Translations under genes and position numbers: made by a program | NCBI GenBank assembly: GCA_019914995.1 | Contig: CM034142.1 | Coordinates: 1,240,001-1,304,000, forward strand | Direction: 5' to 3' | Source of the DNA: Acanthochlamys bracteata | Taxonomy: Eukaryota; Streptophyta; Magnoliopsida; Pandanales; Velloziaceae | Length of the DNA: 64,000 nucleotides | Notes under the pieces: generated by a model | The model's input: the letters and a program-made list of their open reading frames with translations, nothing else | Database searches by the model: none | What the model was told of the DNA's origin: nothing | Shown here: one piece after another, positions 25,330-37,570 of the stretch | Position numbering within the stretch: position 1 is the stretch's first letter | Layout: the number at the start of each line of letters is the position of its first letter

Positions 25330-26639
25330 ACTATAAATTTCTTGAAGTTCTAAATTATTTTATTTCCTTCAATTTCTGTGTTCTACTAAAAATTCATATA
25401 TATATTTTTAGCCCTTTTAATGTTGTGTATGCTAAGCTTCCGTTAGTACGTGCTTCAATCGTGTGTGGTAGTGAATTTTTTAATCGTGAGTTTTCAAAAT
25501 TGAAGTTCGATAGAAAATATAATTTAATTAAAATAACATTTAAAATAATAATTAAAATATATAAAATAAAATATAAAATAATATTTTGATGAGAGTCGTG
25601 TTTAGATTGAGGATAATAAAAAATAATTGAGAATAAGTAAACTAATTATTTTTTGTTGCTTTTATTTGTAATAAATTTATAAAATTAATGAAAAATATTT
25701 TATTTTTTATTAATTTTTATCGAGGAATGATTTATTACATCATAATATAGAATATGACTAGATAAATAAAAATTAGTAACTGTTAAAATTTGAAGTTTCT
25801 ATATTATTTATTAAATTTTATTGTATTTATCACACTATTTTTGTTTTGTTATTTTCTTTCAGTCGTCGATCTCGATCAACCGCTGCTTGCCCGCACTGCC
25901 CGTCGCCTCTGCTCTCGCCAAACTTGACTTCAAGCAACTTGATGGAAGCTTTCGTGTAAGAACTTTCAACATCACTAATAAAGGACCAGTGACGCCGTCC
26001 CCGATCGGTTACAAGGTTTTCTTCTCTCTTTCAAGCTTCAAAAACAAGAAGTTCCTTTTTCTAACTAAATTTCATGGATTTTATGAAAAAAATCTGGTCC
26101 TCAGATGTAACCTTCAGCTTATAAATTGCTTAAAGATGAAAGCTTTTCTAAAGTTCATGGACTACTTAACCAATTACCGACAATTTATTTCTTCCTTTCT
26201 TTTGTTTTTTTTTTCTGGACTTCTTTTTTTGGAAGATGTCAAGACTTGTAGCAGACCACACCGGAGACATTGGTTCTGGGCCTTCCTTCTTTTCGTTCTC
26301 AATTCATCAGAGCCTTCTTGGTTTTATTTCTTCTTGTTGTTGTTGTGTGAGAGAGATAGCTAGAGAACTGACAGGATAGAGAAGTTAGTTTGGGCTTCTG
26401 CTGCTGTTGTTGCTCCTGCTTCTTGTTGTTGTTGTTGCTCTTGTTGTTTCTTGTTGTTGTTATTCTGATAAGACAGATAGAAGGGTGACATATACTATTG
26501 AGTTAGATTAGCTAAGAGTTGGTTTTTCTTTAAGTTTCTCATACTGACAGTTAAATGATATCTTTCAATTTCTTTGTTCTGTTTGAGAAAGAAATTTGGT
26601 CACTAACTGCCTGATTTTATTTATTTTCTGCTTTGTGGA
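25330..26639. other. Intergenic sequence with one GC-richer coding-like patch
   Basis: 25330-25860 is AT-rich. From 25861 to 26014 the GC content rises and one frame stays open (SSISINRCLPALPV at the start, ending PSPIGYK before a gttttc donor-like site), but I do not recognise it. A ttg/ctt-type microsatellite lies at about 26395-26470. No complete gene is supported. Confidence 0.35.
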
Positions 26640-27731
26640 TTTTGCTCATGGCCACTGCCAATCCATGTCCTGTAAAACAACAATTTGGTATAGTCCACAT
26701 GTTTGTGTTTTCTAAGATGGATCCTAACGAGCTGGTGAAGCTGATTGAGATCCTCAACCCAACCAATAAGCCTGGAAGAATAACCATCATTACAAGGATG
26801 GGAGCTGAGAACATGAGAGTTAAACTCCATCACTTGATCAGGGCTTTCCATCGGGCTGGGCAGATTGTCACCTAGGTGAGTGACCCTTATGCATGGAAAC
26901 ACCATCAAATCTCCCTCTGGTCTGAAGACACGCCCCTTCGATTCAATCCTGGTATAAGTCCTTGCCAACTTCAGTGTTTGTTTCTTGATCATGTTTTCTT
27001 ATAATAATACTGTTTTATTTCTATGAGATATTTTCTTTCTTAGCTTTTATGTGTTATTGTTACATACAAAGTAGAATCAGTTTAGTTTTGAACATATAAG
27101 TTCTTATATTGGACTATACTTGGTAGGAAGGATGAGAACATCGATTTGTCGTAATCTTGAATAGTGATAGACAATTATGTAGTTTTGGATTAATAATTAC
27201 TTGAGACTGAGAAGAGATTATGAATAGGTCAGCAATGGCAAACTTTTTCTAGTGCCCGTGCGGTGTGATCACTTTTTAGTGCTTTGAACTGGTGGCTATT
27301 TGATAATTAGGTGTAGGAGTCACTTGCACTTAAATTACCTTTTTAGTGGTCATGTTAAGAATACATTGGGCAGACGCCTCTGTGATTGGGTTATGTATCA
27401 TTTCGCTGGACCTCTAATGGATGATGATAACCTATATTTGTCTTCTTATACATTATAATGCACTAATATTAGTTTGTCTTCTTTGATGTTCATGAGCAGG
27501 AAGGCGAGTGCACTTGGAGATGACAGGTCAGAATGTGACTGAGTGTATTAGTGGGTCCAAGGTCGTGACTTTCGACGACCTCAATTCTTGCTACCATACC
27601 ACTATGACCCACGACTCAACGCCTCCCAGTCTGTGGAACTCGCATTCGTCATTGCTGAGAGGCTTAGGAAGAGAAGGATCTGTGTCCCACGCCAAGACCT
27701 CTTGCCTGTATTGTCCTCCATAGGGTTGTAA
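26640..27731 (+). pseudogene. C-terminal fragment of a plant DAHP synthase gene, broken
   Basis: The intact enzyme (class II 3-deoxy-7-phosphoheptulonate synthase) starts the shikimate pathway in plastids. Here only the last third or so remains. From 26718 the reading [15 protein letters not shown] and then [16 protein letters not shown] is typical of the family. A TAG replaces the expected Trp codon at 26873-26875 (IVT-stop-VSDP). A one-base insertion follows, after which MHGNTIK and TRPFDSIL continue in another frame. After an intron-sized gap, DVHEQEG resumes near 27486, a short deletion removes the residues before [12 protein letters not shown], and further shifts lead to the C-terminal SSIGL and TAA at 27729-27731. 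The gap between the pieces suggests a genomic rather than a processed copy. Confidence 0.85.
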
Positions 27732-28170
27732 GGAAGAAATAGACTCCTATCATCCTCACGGAAGCTTAATTTTTTCTTGAGGAGTGCTATAATTAAAAAA
27801 AAATTAGACTACTGTAAGCATATTATTCTATTCTTTTTTTTTCTTTTTTTTGTATGTATGTATCGCTTATGTTATGTATACTTAAAAAGTCTGTAACGTC
27901 TCATGTAAATCTGCAAAGAAGAATCAGGTAGAGTTTTAGTTGGTTGGCTGGTTGGTTGGGGAGTGTTAAGGCACCCCTTATTGTAGACCCAGGAATTACA
28001 TATTAGAGATGGTAATCTTCCACCCGCTCTACATTAGCTTTTTGTTTTTGGTTTGCTGTTATCAGAAGGCCTCCCATCTGGGCCATTCATATTAAGAATT
28101 CTGAAAAAGAGAGCAACATTGTGCCACCAGCCAAACTTCCAAGAAAACAACTATCACTTACGATTGGTTG

Positions 28171-28412
28171 AGCGTTTTTCATAACTAATTTTTCAATTTT
28201 TTATTTCATATTTTTTAATATATATCTTATCAGTATTTAGAAGATTTATTTAAAAATTTAAAAAATGTAAAAAAATTTTACGTAGTAAGATTTTTTTATT
28301 GTATATATTTATTATTTTTTAAAAATTAAAAAAATAGAGCTTATTTTTTAAAAAAATAAAAATATCTTCTATTTCAGAAAAGCTTTATTTTATAATCACT
28401 CTTAAAATGCCC
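28171..28412 (-). repeat. MITE-like element, reverse orientation
   Basis: It begins agcgtttttcataact and ends cttaaaatgccc. The core reads aaattttacgtagtaagat, the reverse of the core in the copies at 54933 and 55486. Confidence 0.5.
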
Positions 28413-29454
28413 TAATCTAGGAGTTTTAATTTCAAGCGAACAGAAGAAACACAATTCACAAAATGCGTGGAGAAATATGAGAGCACCTGTAGTCCAACTT
28501 CTTCTACTTTAGCTTTTGCATAACTGAATTGTTCCTTTGATAAGATAATGCTAGTCTATTTGTAGCCGTTTTTCTTCACAATTTCTATAGCTAAGCTTCC
28601 CCCAACCGCAATTGATATCAAGCACTTCACCAAAACATACAAAAAACACAAAAAAATATTTCAGAATTTTTGTAAAAATTATTTTCATTTACTTCTCAAT
28701 TACCAAATAAGAATATTATTTACTCTTTATTAATTTTATCGATATATCGAAACAAAATGAGTTATTACTCTTACTCTTATTTCCACTCTAATAATCTCCT
28801 ATTATTTAATCTTATTATTATTTTCTCTTATTTATTACTTTTTTATCCAAATAGACCGTTATAGTCAACTATACGAAGCGAGATTTTAGAATATAATTGA
28901 GAAGTGATTTTGAAATCTTAGGGACATTATTGGAATGAGTCTAAAAGTAATATATACATATATATTTAAAAATGAGTCTAAAGTTAACTTTTTAGGTAAA
29001 AAAAAATTTGAGTTTAAATCAAAGACGAATAATTGTTAAGGAATGTTTAATTATATTTATGTCACAACTTTTTATTTCAAAAAAAACTTTTATAATTTTT
29101 TATTAAATTTTTATATAGTATTTTTTTGGAAATTTGAAAATTATAGATAAATTGTATGCTGTATAATTTTTGTATATAATATTTTCCTAATAAGCTTATT
29201 TTCTGAAAATTTTAAAACAAACTTTATGATATAGACAAAATCGCCTAAAAAAATTCGGTGATACGAAAAACTCAGCTTTATTTTAAAATAAGCTTTGATA
29301 CGATTTTTAAGTATAATTTTAATCTTGATTCGGTCTAAAATCACTTATTTTTAATCTTATTTTAACTCTTTATTTAGAAATGACTAGAGATGCATTAATT
29401 ATGAAATATTATTTATAGATCGTGCTCCGATTGATCCTCACAAACATAATTAAT

Positions 29455-29694
29455 AAAATAATCTAAATATTAAATTTAATTTTATATTTTATATTTTATA
29501 ATATATATTTTATAAGTATTTAAAAAATTATTTAAAATTTTAGAAAGTGTAAAAAAATTCTACGTAATGAGATTTTTTTGTTACATATTTTTATTATTTT
29601 TTTAGAAGTAAAAAAATAAAACTTATTTTTCAAAAAAAAAAAAAATATTTTTTATTTTAAAAAAATTTTATTTTAAAAGGACTCTCAAACGCCT
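29455..29694 (-). repeat. MITE-like element
   Basis: The core aaattctacgtaatgagat lies near 29550 and the right end is actctcaaacgcc. The left end is unclear. Confidence 0.45.
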
Positions 29695-30201
29695 TCTAAC
29701 TTTTTCTAATAAAATCACAATTAGCTTTCTATTATTGAAACAATTATATAATTCTATTTAAAAAAGATATTAAAAAAATACGTATAATTATATTATTATC
29801 ACTTTACTTAAAAAAAGCTCGTTATTTAAGTAAGCACTCCTAAACTCCTTTCAACAATTGACATAATAGCTGCGACAAATTTAAAAAACATCATAAAACT
29901 CTTATCTATTATAGATGGCCGACCATTTCTTTCACTTCATTTCGAAGTAATTTAAAAACATGAGAGTTCCAAACTCACAAGCAAAAACTTTTCATTCATG
30001 GAATTCTTCTTCTTATCTTCACGCTTCTTTTACCTTTCTCTAACAACTCACACCTACCTTAACTATACTTCTTCTTTCCTTCCCATCAAAGCATAAACCA
30101 AACAAACAAAAATTCCATTTCATTTTCTATTTTCTTCCCTTTTCTCTTTTATTCCTCGATCTCTGCAACGTAAATCTTCGAAGAGCAAGTTATTTTTGCT
30201 C

Positions 30202-31135
30202 ATGGATTGGCAATTAGAAGGATACGAAAAAAATAAATTAATTGCTTATATGACTTCTCCCAAAAGAAAATCGCTGCAGGAATATTCCGATCAGTCTCAA
30301 TTTCCTTCTTTCAAAGTCTTGCCATCATCAACTACTGCCGCCATGCCGGAATACCAGAAGCTGCCTATCAGCCCGTCTGCTATGTTACCTGAAAAACAAC
30401 AAATGTAAGGGAACTTCTTTTTCTTTTTTAAATCATTGATCGCTGAAACCATTTTATTAACAACGTGTTTTACTTATCTGATTCACAAGCAAGTTTCTAA
30501 AAGATAAATTGTTGAAAAAATTAGAAGGAAATCGGAGTTAAAAACACTTCCTATGCAACTTTTCTCGTTCATCCAGATTTAGAACTGGCTAAGAAACAGA
30601 AGCAGAGTTGTAAGAATAAATTTACAAAAATAAATATAAAAATTTATCCGTAAGCGAGTTTTAGAAAAAAAAAAAGTTCACTTTTGAGGTCAGTCGTCGA
30701 TAAGTAAATAAGTAATAGTTAACAAAAATTTGATCGAAACTGTGCAGGGTGCGTAAAAAACGGGAGGAGGAGAAGGATGAAGACGGCGGAACGAAACGGA
30801 GCCTGCTAAGAACACTGCAGCTATCACAAACAAGAGCAAGGGAAGCTGAAAAGAAAGCAAAAACTGCAACTACGAAACTAGAGAAGACGAGCAGAGTGTT
30901 GTTTGAAGAGTACATGAAGCTCTACGCACACCAGCAATGGGTGATGCTGCTGGAGATTGAAGTCTCCGTGCTGCGCCATCAATTGAAATCGAGTGAACAA
31001 AATGAGTTGATTGTAAAGAATGCAGAGGATCAGAGCAACAGCAGCGTTCTGCTGATCTCTTCATGGTGTTGGACGTTTGCATTCTGTGTCGGCGTTGCCG
31101 GAGTTACACTTGTATTGAGCCGATACTTCCCTTGA
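30202..31135 (+). CDS. Coiled-coil protein with C-terminal membrane anchor, unknown function
   Basis: There are two exons, 30202-30404 and 30748-31135, joined in phase 2 (AT|G), giving 196 residues. I do not recognise the family. Residues 1-68 are polar and Pro/Ser-containing (LPISPSAMLPEKQQM). From about 69 to 155 the sequence is highly charged and heptad-like (KKREEEKDEDG, then SQTRAREAEKKAKTATTKLE), which predicts a coiled coil. Residues about 172-192 (WTFAFCVGVAGVTLVLS) form one C-terminal membrane segment, as in a tail-anchored protein facing the cytosol. The ATG at 30202 is the first in frame; an upstream in-frame TTG is not a likely start. The GC-rich second exon stands out from the AT-rich surroundings, which supports coding. 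Confidence 0.75.
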
Positions 31136-32274
31136 AATTTCATGCAAAACAACTCGTTTCAAATTAAAGAAGAACAAAACACAGTGCATGTTTGATCTGA
31201 GATTTATGAGCATTGGGTTCATAGTTAAACCAAGGGTGAAATATTTGATCTGAGATTGAATTATTTTTTGTTCAATTTTTAATTCATGTAATCATTTCTA
31301 TATAATTTTTTTTCTAGGTGTTAGATAACTTTAATAGATAATTATATTTTTGGGCAAAAATTAACTCCTTAGATTTTCTTATCTTCTAATCATACAAGGT
31401 ATAATGAAACTTGAGTTTCATTGCTAAATTTAACAACCTTCATTAAAAAGAAGTTGTTTTTACATGGAAAGTAATTTTTTAATAAAAAATAACTTCGGAT
31501 TAATTCTAAATGTTGTTTATAATAAATTATTTTTTTATAACTTAAAAAAATAAATTCTCCAAAAGTAACTCTTTATTAAAAAGTATTTCTTTTGAAAAGA
31601 ACTCATGTGGTCAATCTCATCATGTAAGTCATCTGGATGGGCTTCCATGGACTGGGCTAGGGCCTAAGGCCAGAAAGTCCAAACTAAAATTAATGTTAAA
31701 AATAGTATAACAGAAAAGAAAATAAAGAAGAAACAAAATTAAGGTATATTTACTTCATTCCAAAATATAAGTTTTCTTTATTAAAAAATTATTTTAGAAT
31801 GACTTAGTATGTTTATTTTTGTTTCTATAAATTCATTTTTTAATTATGATTATCAATTGTTTAACTTGAAAAAGAATAAAAATCATCACCCTTTCGTGTT
31901 GACTTCGGCAAAAATTTTGGAGTTGCTTATTTATAAGACTTTGCCATACTACGAGACCTGTTTTAGAAGTCTTTTTTTTAATTTCTTTTGTTCATGACAG
32001 CTCTATCTGGTTTAATTTGAATAATATTACTAAATATTAGTATCATGTTTGGAATTGCTTGTTAAAATAATTTTATTCTATAAATACTTTCGTACGTTTT
32101 TCAAAGTAGGTAGTAGTGAAGTTGGCATCATGGGCAAGGAACATTTATGGGGTCCCCTAATTTAGATGTTTAGTGCAAATATGTACCAATGCATGTCTGC
32201 ATATTAATCCTAGTGACAAAATAAAGCCAAAACAAATGGATATGTATGTTATGAAATGCGGCAAAATACTCTAA

Positions 32275-32510
32275 AAGGTTGTTTGGATTAGCTTATTAGA
32301 AATCAATTTTTTAGTTTATAGTTTTTAATATATATTTTTATAAGTATTTAAGAATTAATTTAAAATTTAAAAAATATAAAAAGATTTTACATAGTCAGAT
32401 ATTTTTATTATATATTTTTATTATTTAAAAAAAAAGAACTTATTTTTAAAAAATAAAAATATTTTTTATTTTAAAAAAAATTATTTCAAAAGAACTTCTA
32501 AACGTCTCTT
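32275..32510 (-). repeat. MITE-like element
   Basis: It begins aaggttgtttggatta and ends cttctaaacgtctctt, with core agattttacatagtcagat. It is followed immediately by another copy. Confidence 0.5.
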
Positions 32511-32511
32511 A

Positions 32512-32740
32512 GAGAATGTTTGAAATTACTTTTTTCAGACACTTCTTTTCAATTTTTTATTTTATAATTTTTAATATATATTTTATAAGTTTTTAAAAAA
32601 TTTATTTAAAAATTTAAAAATTATAAAAAAAATTTACGTAATAAAATTTTTTTATTACATATTTTTATTATTTTTTAAATAAAAAAATAAAATATTTTTA
32701 TTTTAAAATAAATTTATTTTATAAACACTTCTAAACACAA
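32512..32740 (-). repeat. MITE-like element, adjacent to the previous copy
   Basis: It begins gagaatgtttgaaatta and ends aacacttctaaacaca. The core reads aaatttacgtaataaaat. The two neighbouring copies have the same orientation. Confidence 0.5.
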
Positions 32741-35275
32741 AATAGTCTTAATCAAATATAAGATTATAGAGAAATGCTTATCTATTATGCTAAAGATCTT
32801 TGACGGCGACGGTGACGCATAAGGTTACCTTACAACTGTTTGATGGAAAAAACTCCACGCCATTTCTCCTCCCCTGCAACGTAACTCTTCACCTTCACTA
32901 CTATTACCTTAGAGTTCGCATGTTCTAAGCAACATCTTTACAGATTTTCAAGTATTAAGGGGATCTTTGGAAATTCTTAAAATTAAACTTTTTTTAAAAA
33001 GTAAAATTTATTTTGAAATTTTTCAGAAATAAATTTAACTATTTTAACCTTAAAAAATATATAAATTATACATATTAAAATTTTATGATATATAATTTAT
33101 TTATATTTTCAAAATTATAAAATTTTGAAAATAATGTAAAAATCTATTCAAAAATATAAAAGTTATTGTGAAATAAGTGAAGCTAAGAATTAAACTTCTT
33201 ACATAGTTTTTTTTTTCTATCTTGAAGATAATTTATTTGTCACTTTTTGTTATTTGTCATGTTGAAAAATAAACAAATAATAAGGAGAAGAAAAGAAATG
33301 TTATTAAGTAGTGAATTTGAATTATTTATATTGTCAGTTGCGTGCAAAAGAATAATGTTACATATAAATAATTCAAAATAATTTGAATTATTTTTATGCA
33401 AGTAAAAGATCTCTTCATAGAAAATAATTAAGCAAAAACCACACGTCTATCTAAAACGCATAGGTTAGTGGTTGAAATTAGATTTTAGAATTGTGGATTA
33501 CGTGAAGATTTTATTTTATTTTTTTGGTCCACAAGTTTTGCGAGCAACATATGATTCCATCAGTTTCATGAAAGAAAAATAGACGGGATTAATAATTTTC
33601 TAAAATAAAAATATTTTTATTCTGTCATAATAAATGAGTTTTATTATTTTAATTTTAAAAATATAATAAAATAAATAATAATAAAATTTGATTTTATTAG
33701 TTCAATTTTTAAATATTTTTTCAAATTTTAAATAAATTTATAATAGTTATTAAAAAATTATTGAAAAGTTTGAATTGAAAAAACTAAAAAATATTTTTTT
33801 AAAATACAATTCCAAACATATTTGAGCTGACGGTGCGTGTTACTTGCTTAAAATGATCTTTTGAAAGAATAAATTTACAAAAAATTAAATAGTAAATAAT
33901 TAAAAATTAAATTGTGGGAACAAAGTTTATAAAAAAATCATCTCAAGATAATTTTTGGTGAAAAAACTTAGCTTTAGATTACATATGTGTAAAATAAATA
34001 AGGAATAATTTAGAATTACTTAAAATAGGAATAGGAAGATTCCTAAAAAAGTTTGTTTTTGAGATTTTATTAAAATAAGATTTTTTATTAAGAATATTAT
34101 TATAAAATATTATTATGTCTAATTTATTTTTATTTTAATTGTTAAAATAAATTGAAATATTATAAACAAGTTTATATAGAAACAAAGAAATTATATAAAA
34201 TCATAAAATTAAATAAAATGATGTACCAAACTGCTCCTAAAGTCTTATTGGCCGTTTGGAATTGTGTTCTAAAAAGATATTATTTCTTTTAAATTTATAT
34301 ATTTTAATAATAATATTTTATAAAATTTATAAATTTAAATATAAAAAACAATTTACGTATAAAGTATTATTCATTAATTATTTTTATTTTTTAAATCAAA
34401 TTATTTAGATTCGTTTATCAAAATAAAAAAATTTATTTAAAAAATACTCTTCAAAATCATAAAAGTGTGTTTTAAATATTTATAATTGAGTTTCATAAAG
34501 TAAAAATAAAAAGTAAATTTTTTTTAAAATAAAATAAAAATAGAGTTCAGTATTTATATTTTAATAATTTTTTAAAATGTGTTACAAATAATTTTTTAAA
34601 ATATATTAAAAATTAAAAAATATAATTTTGTTAAAAAATGTGTAAATAAAAACGTTACAAATAGAATTCGTATATAAAAATAAAATATATAAATTATTTA
34701 AAATTTAGTGAAACAAAATTTTATTACAAATATTTGAAATACGCTTGAAGAATATACTTTAAATCTCATACGAACTTTTGTTAGATACAAAAATAATTTT
34801 AGTGGAATCAATCCGACCTCTCTAGCATATTTTGGATTAGATTGTTTCTTTAAATCCGAATCTGATCCGACCGATCTAATGGTATGTTTTCTCAAATTTG
34901 TCCGGTCTTTGAATGGAAATATTATAATAGGTTGACGTCTTTACTTTGCTTACAAGGTTACATTCAGAACATATTTTAATTAAATAAAAATAAAATTTTA
35001 TAAAAATTATTTGATAAAATATAAATTTCAGTAAAAGTAAAATTTATAGTAATAATTAAAATACTTGAAGTAAAAATAAAGGTTTGACAGAAATAACATA
35101 CATAAAATAGTAAAATTCAAAATATACAAAATAAAATTTGTTAAGTAAAAATAAGTTATAAATAGTTAAATTATTATAAATAATATTAATAAAAGCAAGT
35201 TTAATTTTTTAAAACTGTAAATAATTTTATATAATTAATAGTAAACTAAAACTAACTTCTTTTGTAGAAATTATG

Positions 35276-35518
35276 GGGACGTTTAGAATTGTATTTTGTA
35301 AACGTTTTTTTAATTTAAATTTTTCTATTTTATATTTTTTAATATATATTTTATAATTATTTATTTAAAAATTTAGAAAGTGTAAACAAATTTTACGTAG
35401 TGAGATTTTTTTATTACATATTTTTAATTTTTTTAAAATAAAAAAGATAATACTCGTTTTTCAAAAAAATTAAAAATATTTTCTATTTTAAAAAAACTTT
35501 ATTTCTAAAAACTACTAC
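35276..35518 (-). repeat. MITE-like element
   Basis: It begins ggggacgtttagaattg, with core aaattttacgtagtgagat near 35390. The right end (aaaaactactac) is degenerate. Confidence 0.5.
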
Positions 35519-35860
35519 ATAAAAATAGAAATAATACGCCTTTAATCTGGTAGTGTTGACGAAGGGCGTATTTAATTTAGAGTTTAGAATAAATTTATTT
35601 TTTCAAAAATGAGTTTAAAAAATAAAATTAAAAATTGTAAAATATTAATAAAAAATAATTTTTGTATTTACTTTATAAATAAAATTTGAATTTGAAAAAG
35701 TAAATTTAATAAAAATAATTTTGTTTATTTTTTTAATTTATTATATTAAAAATGAATTCGGAAAAGATAAATTTGAAGGAGTTGATAAACTAGTCCGAAG
35801 AGTGAGGTTGATCCATGGAGGTGAATTCCATTTCTTCGTTAAGGAGATTACTGCCGTATT

Positions 35861-36070
35861 AGGGAGTGTTTGAAAGTATTTATCAAATAAAAATTTTTTA
35901 AAATAAAGAATAAATTCTATTTTTTAATCTTTAAAAGAATAATAATAATAGATAATAAAAAATTTTTACTATATAAAATTTTTATATATTTTCTAAATTT
36001 TTAAATAATTTTTTTTAAATATTTATAAAAAATATAAATAAAAAATTAAAATATAGCGTCCGATAAACGC
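35861..36070 (+). repeat. MITE-like element
   Basis: It begins agggagtgtttgaaagt and ends cgtccgataaacgc. The core here is degenerate (ttttactatataaaat). Confidence 0.45.
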
Positions 36071-36757
36071 AATCTCTGAAGCCCATAAAGTGTTTATAAG
36101 GTAGAGTTTTCTAAATTTAGATTCTAACATTTGAAACTCTTTTGTAAATTTAAGAGATACTTGATTTTCACTTAGCTTTATTTTTATAATTTACTCTGTA
36201 ATTATTTTTAGAAACTGACTTTTTAATAACTTTGATGTTTTAGGAATTGTTTAGATTTACTTAAAACTAAGATAAGTTTCTAGTAAATTTTATTTTTAAA
36301 AGTTTTAAAAATAAAGGTATTTTTTAACTTTAAAAAGGTAAGTACATAAAAATAACATAACATATATTTAACAAAAATATTTAGAACTTTTTTAAATATA
36401 AATTAAAATAAAATTAAAAAATTGTTTTGAAACGCAACTTCAAACATGTATCCAGACTTCTTAATTTTTAAGAAGAGTTTCGAAGTGTATTTAAAAAATA
36501 ATTAAAAAATATATATTTATCTTATTTTAAAAATAAATTTTAATTTTTTATTTTAAAAAAATAAAAAATAATAAAAAATATATAAAAAATATAAATTAAA
36601 AATTAAAAATTATTTTCTAAAAATGTAATGCCTAACCGGATCTAATATTCCAAATTCTAACCAACTCTCTAGCAAAACTTAAAATGATAATTTAACAACT
36701 AACTCAAATCAATTTCATCGTTTCGATTAGATTGATTACATGGAACACTCCTATAGG

Positions 36758-37570
36758 CCATAGTTTTAAGAACCGGACGGATATCGAATCGAAAAACTGT
36801 CAAGTTACGATTCTCGAGTTAACCCGTCGCATCAACCGATCGAACCGTTAGATTAATAATATTAAAATATTTTTAACTAATAATAATAGTAATCACAGTA
36901 AGAAATCTACTACCATCATGATATTATCAACAATAATAGTAGCAGTAATCATAGTAAAAAATTAAAATAGTTTTATTATGGCATTATTATCAACAACAAT
37001 AGCAATAACAATCAAAATTAAAATTAAAATATTATCATCATAGCATTACCACCATCAACAATAATAATAATAATAAAAAATTTATAATAAGAAATATTTA
37101 AATAAATTAGGAGATTAGAAAAAAATAAAACTATTAAATAGATAAATCATAAAAGAGACATAACTAATTTTTTGACGCATACATATTTGAGTCTAAATAT
37201 TTTACAATATAAAATTTTAAAAATTACTAATAATTGATATTTATAAATAAAGCATAATCAATTATATTATTGCATTATCATATCCAAATACAAAATCTAA
37301 ACTATATATTATTTTTCAACATATGGCTAATAATAATTATTTTTACATTAAATATATTATTAATTTAAATTTTTTAATTAATTTTTTTAAAAATTTATTC
37401 AATTTAATTTGATCCGGACGGGCGATCGATCGAATTGAAGCGGATCAAAATAGATCAAATCGGATCAAAACGGATCGATTATATAAATAATATTTTTATA
37501 AATTTGGACTGATTTATCGTTCGAATCGACGATTTCGATCTGGACGATTCGATCCAAATCTTACGACTAT
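36758..37570. mobile_element. Non-autonomous hAT-like DNA transposon
   Basis: The left tip reads ccatagttttaagaaccgga. The reverse complement of the right tip reads atagtcgtaagatttgga, an imperfect terminal inverted repeat. Flanking bases cctataggc on the left and cttatagg on the right fit an 8-bp target-site duplication with one mismatch. Subterminal parts are GC-richer and contain gatcgatcgaatt-type palindromes. The middle (about 36850-37080) is a degenerate taa/caa trinucleotide-rich stretch. No transposase frame is present. Confidence 0.6.

Larger units (their letters stand above)
27732..30201. other. AT-rich intergenic sequence
   Basis: No gene is supported. A ggttggctggttggttgg repeat lies near 27940. 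At least two MITE-like copies lie at 28171 and 29455. The last 250 bases before 30202 are pyrimidine-rich (cttcttc, ttccctttt) and probably form the promoter and leader of the next gene. Confidence 0.5.
31136..36749. other. Long AT-rich, repeat-rich intergenic sequence
   Basis: No gene is supported over about 5.6 kb. The sequence is dominated by A/T runs and by several degenerate copies of one MITE-like family (listed separately). The open frames at 31809-31997 and 34698-34895 lack domains and have AT-driven composition. Confidence 0.5.

Noticed and set aside
26621-26992. Minus-strand open frame of 123 codons
   Set aside because: It mirrors the DAHP synthase relic; the plus-strand reading matches the enzyme family closely.
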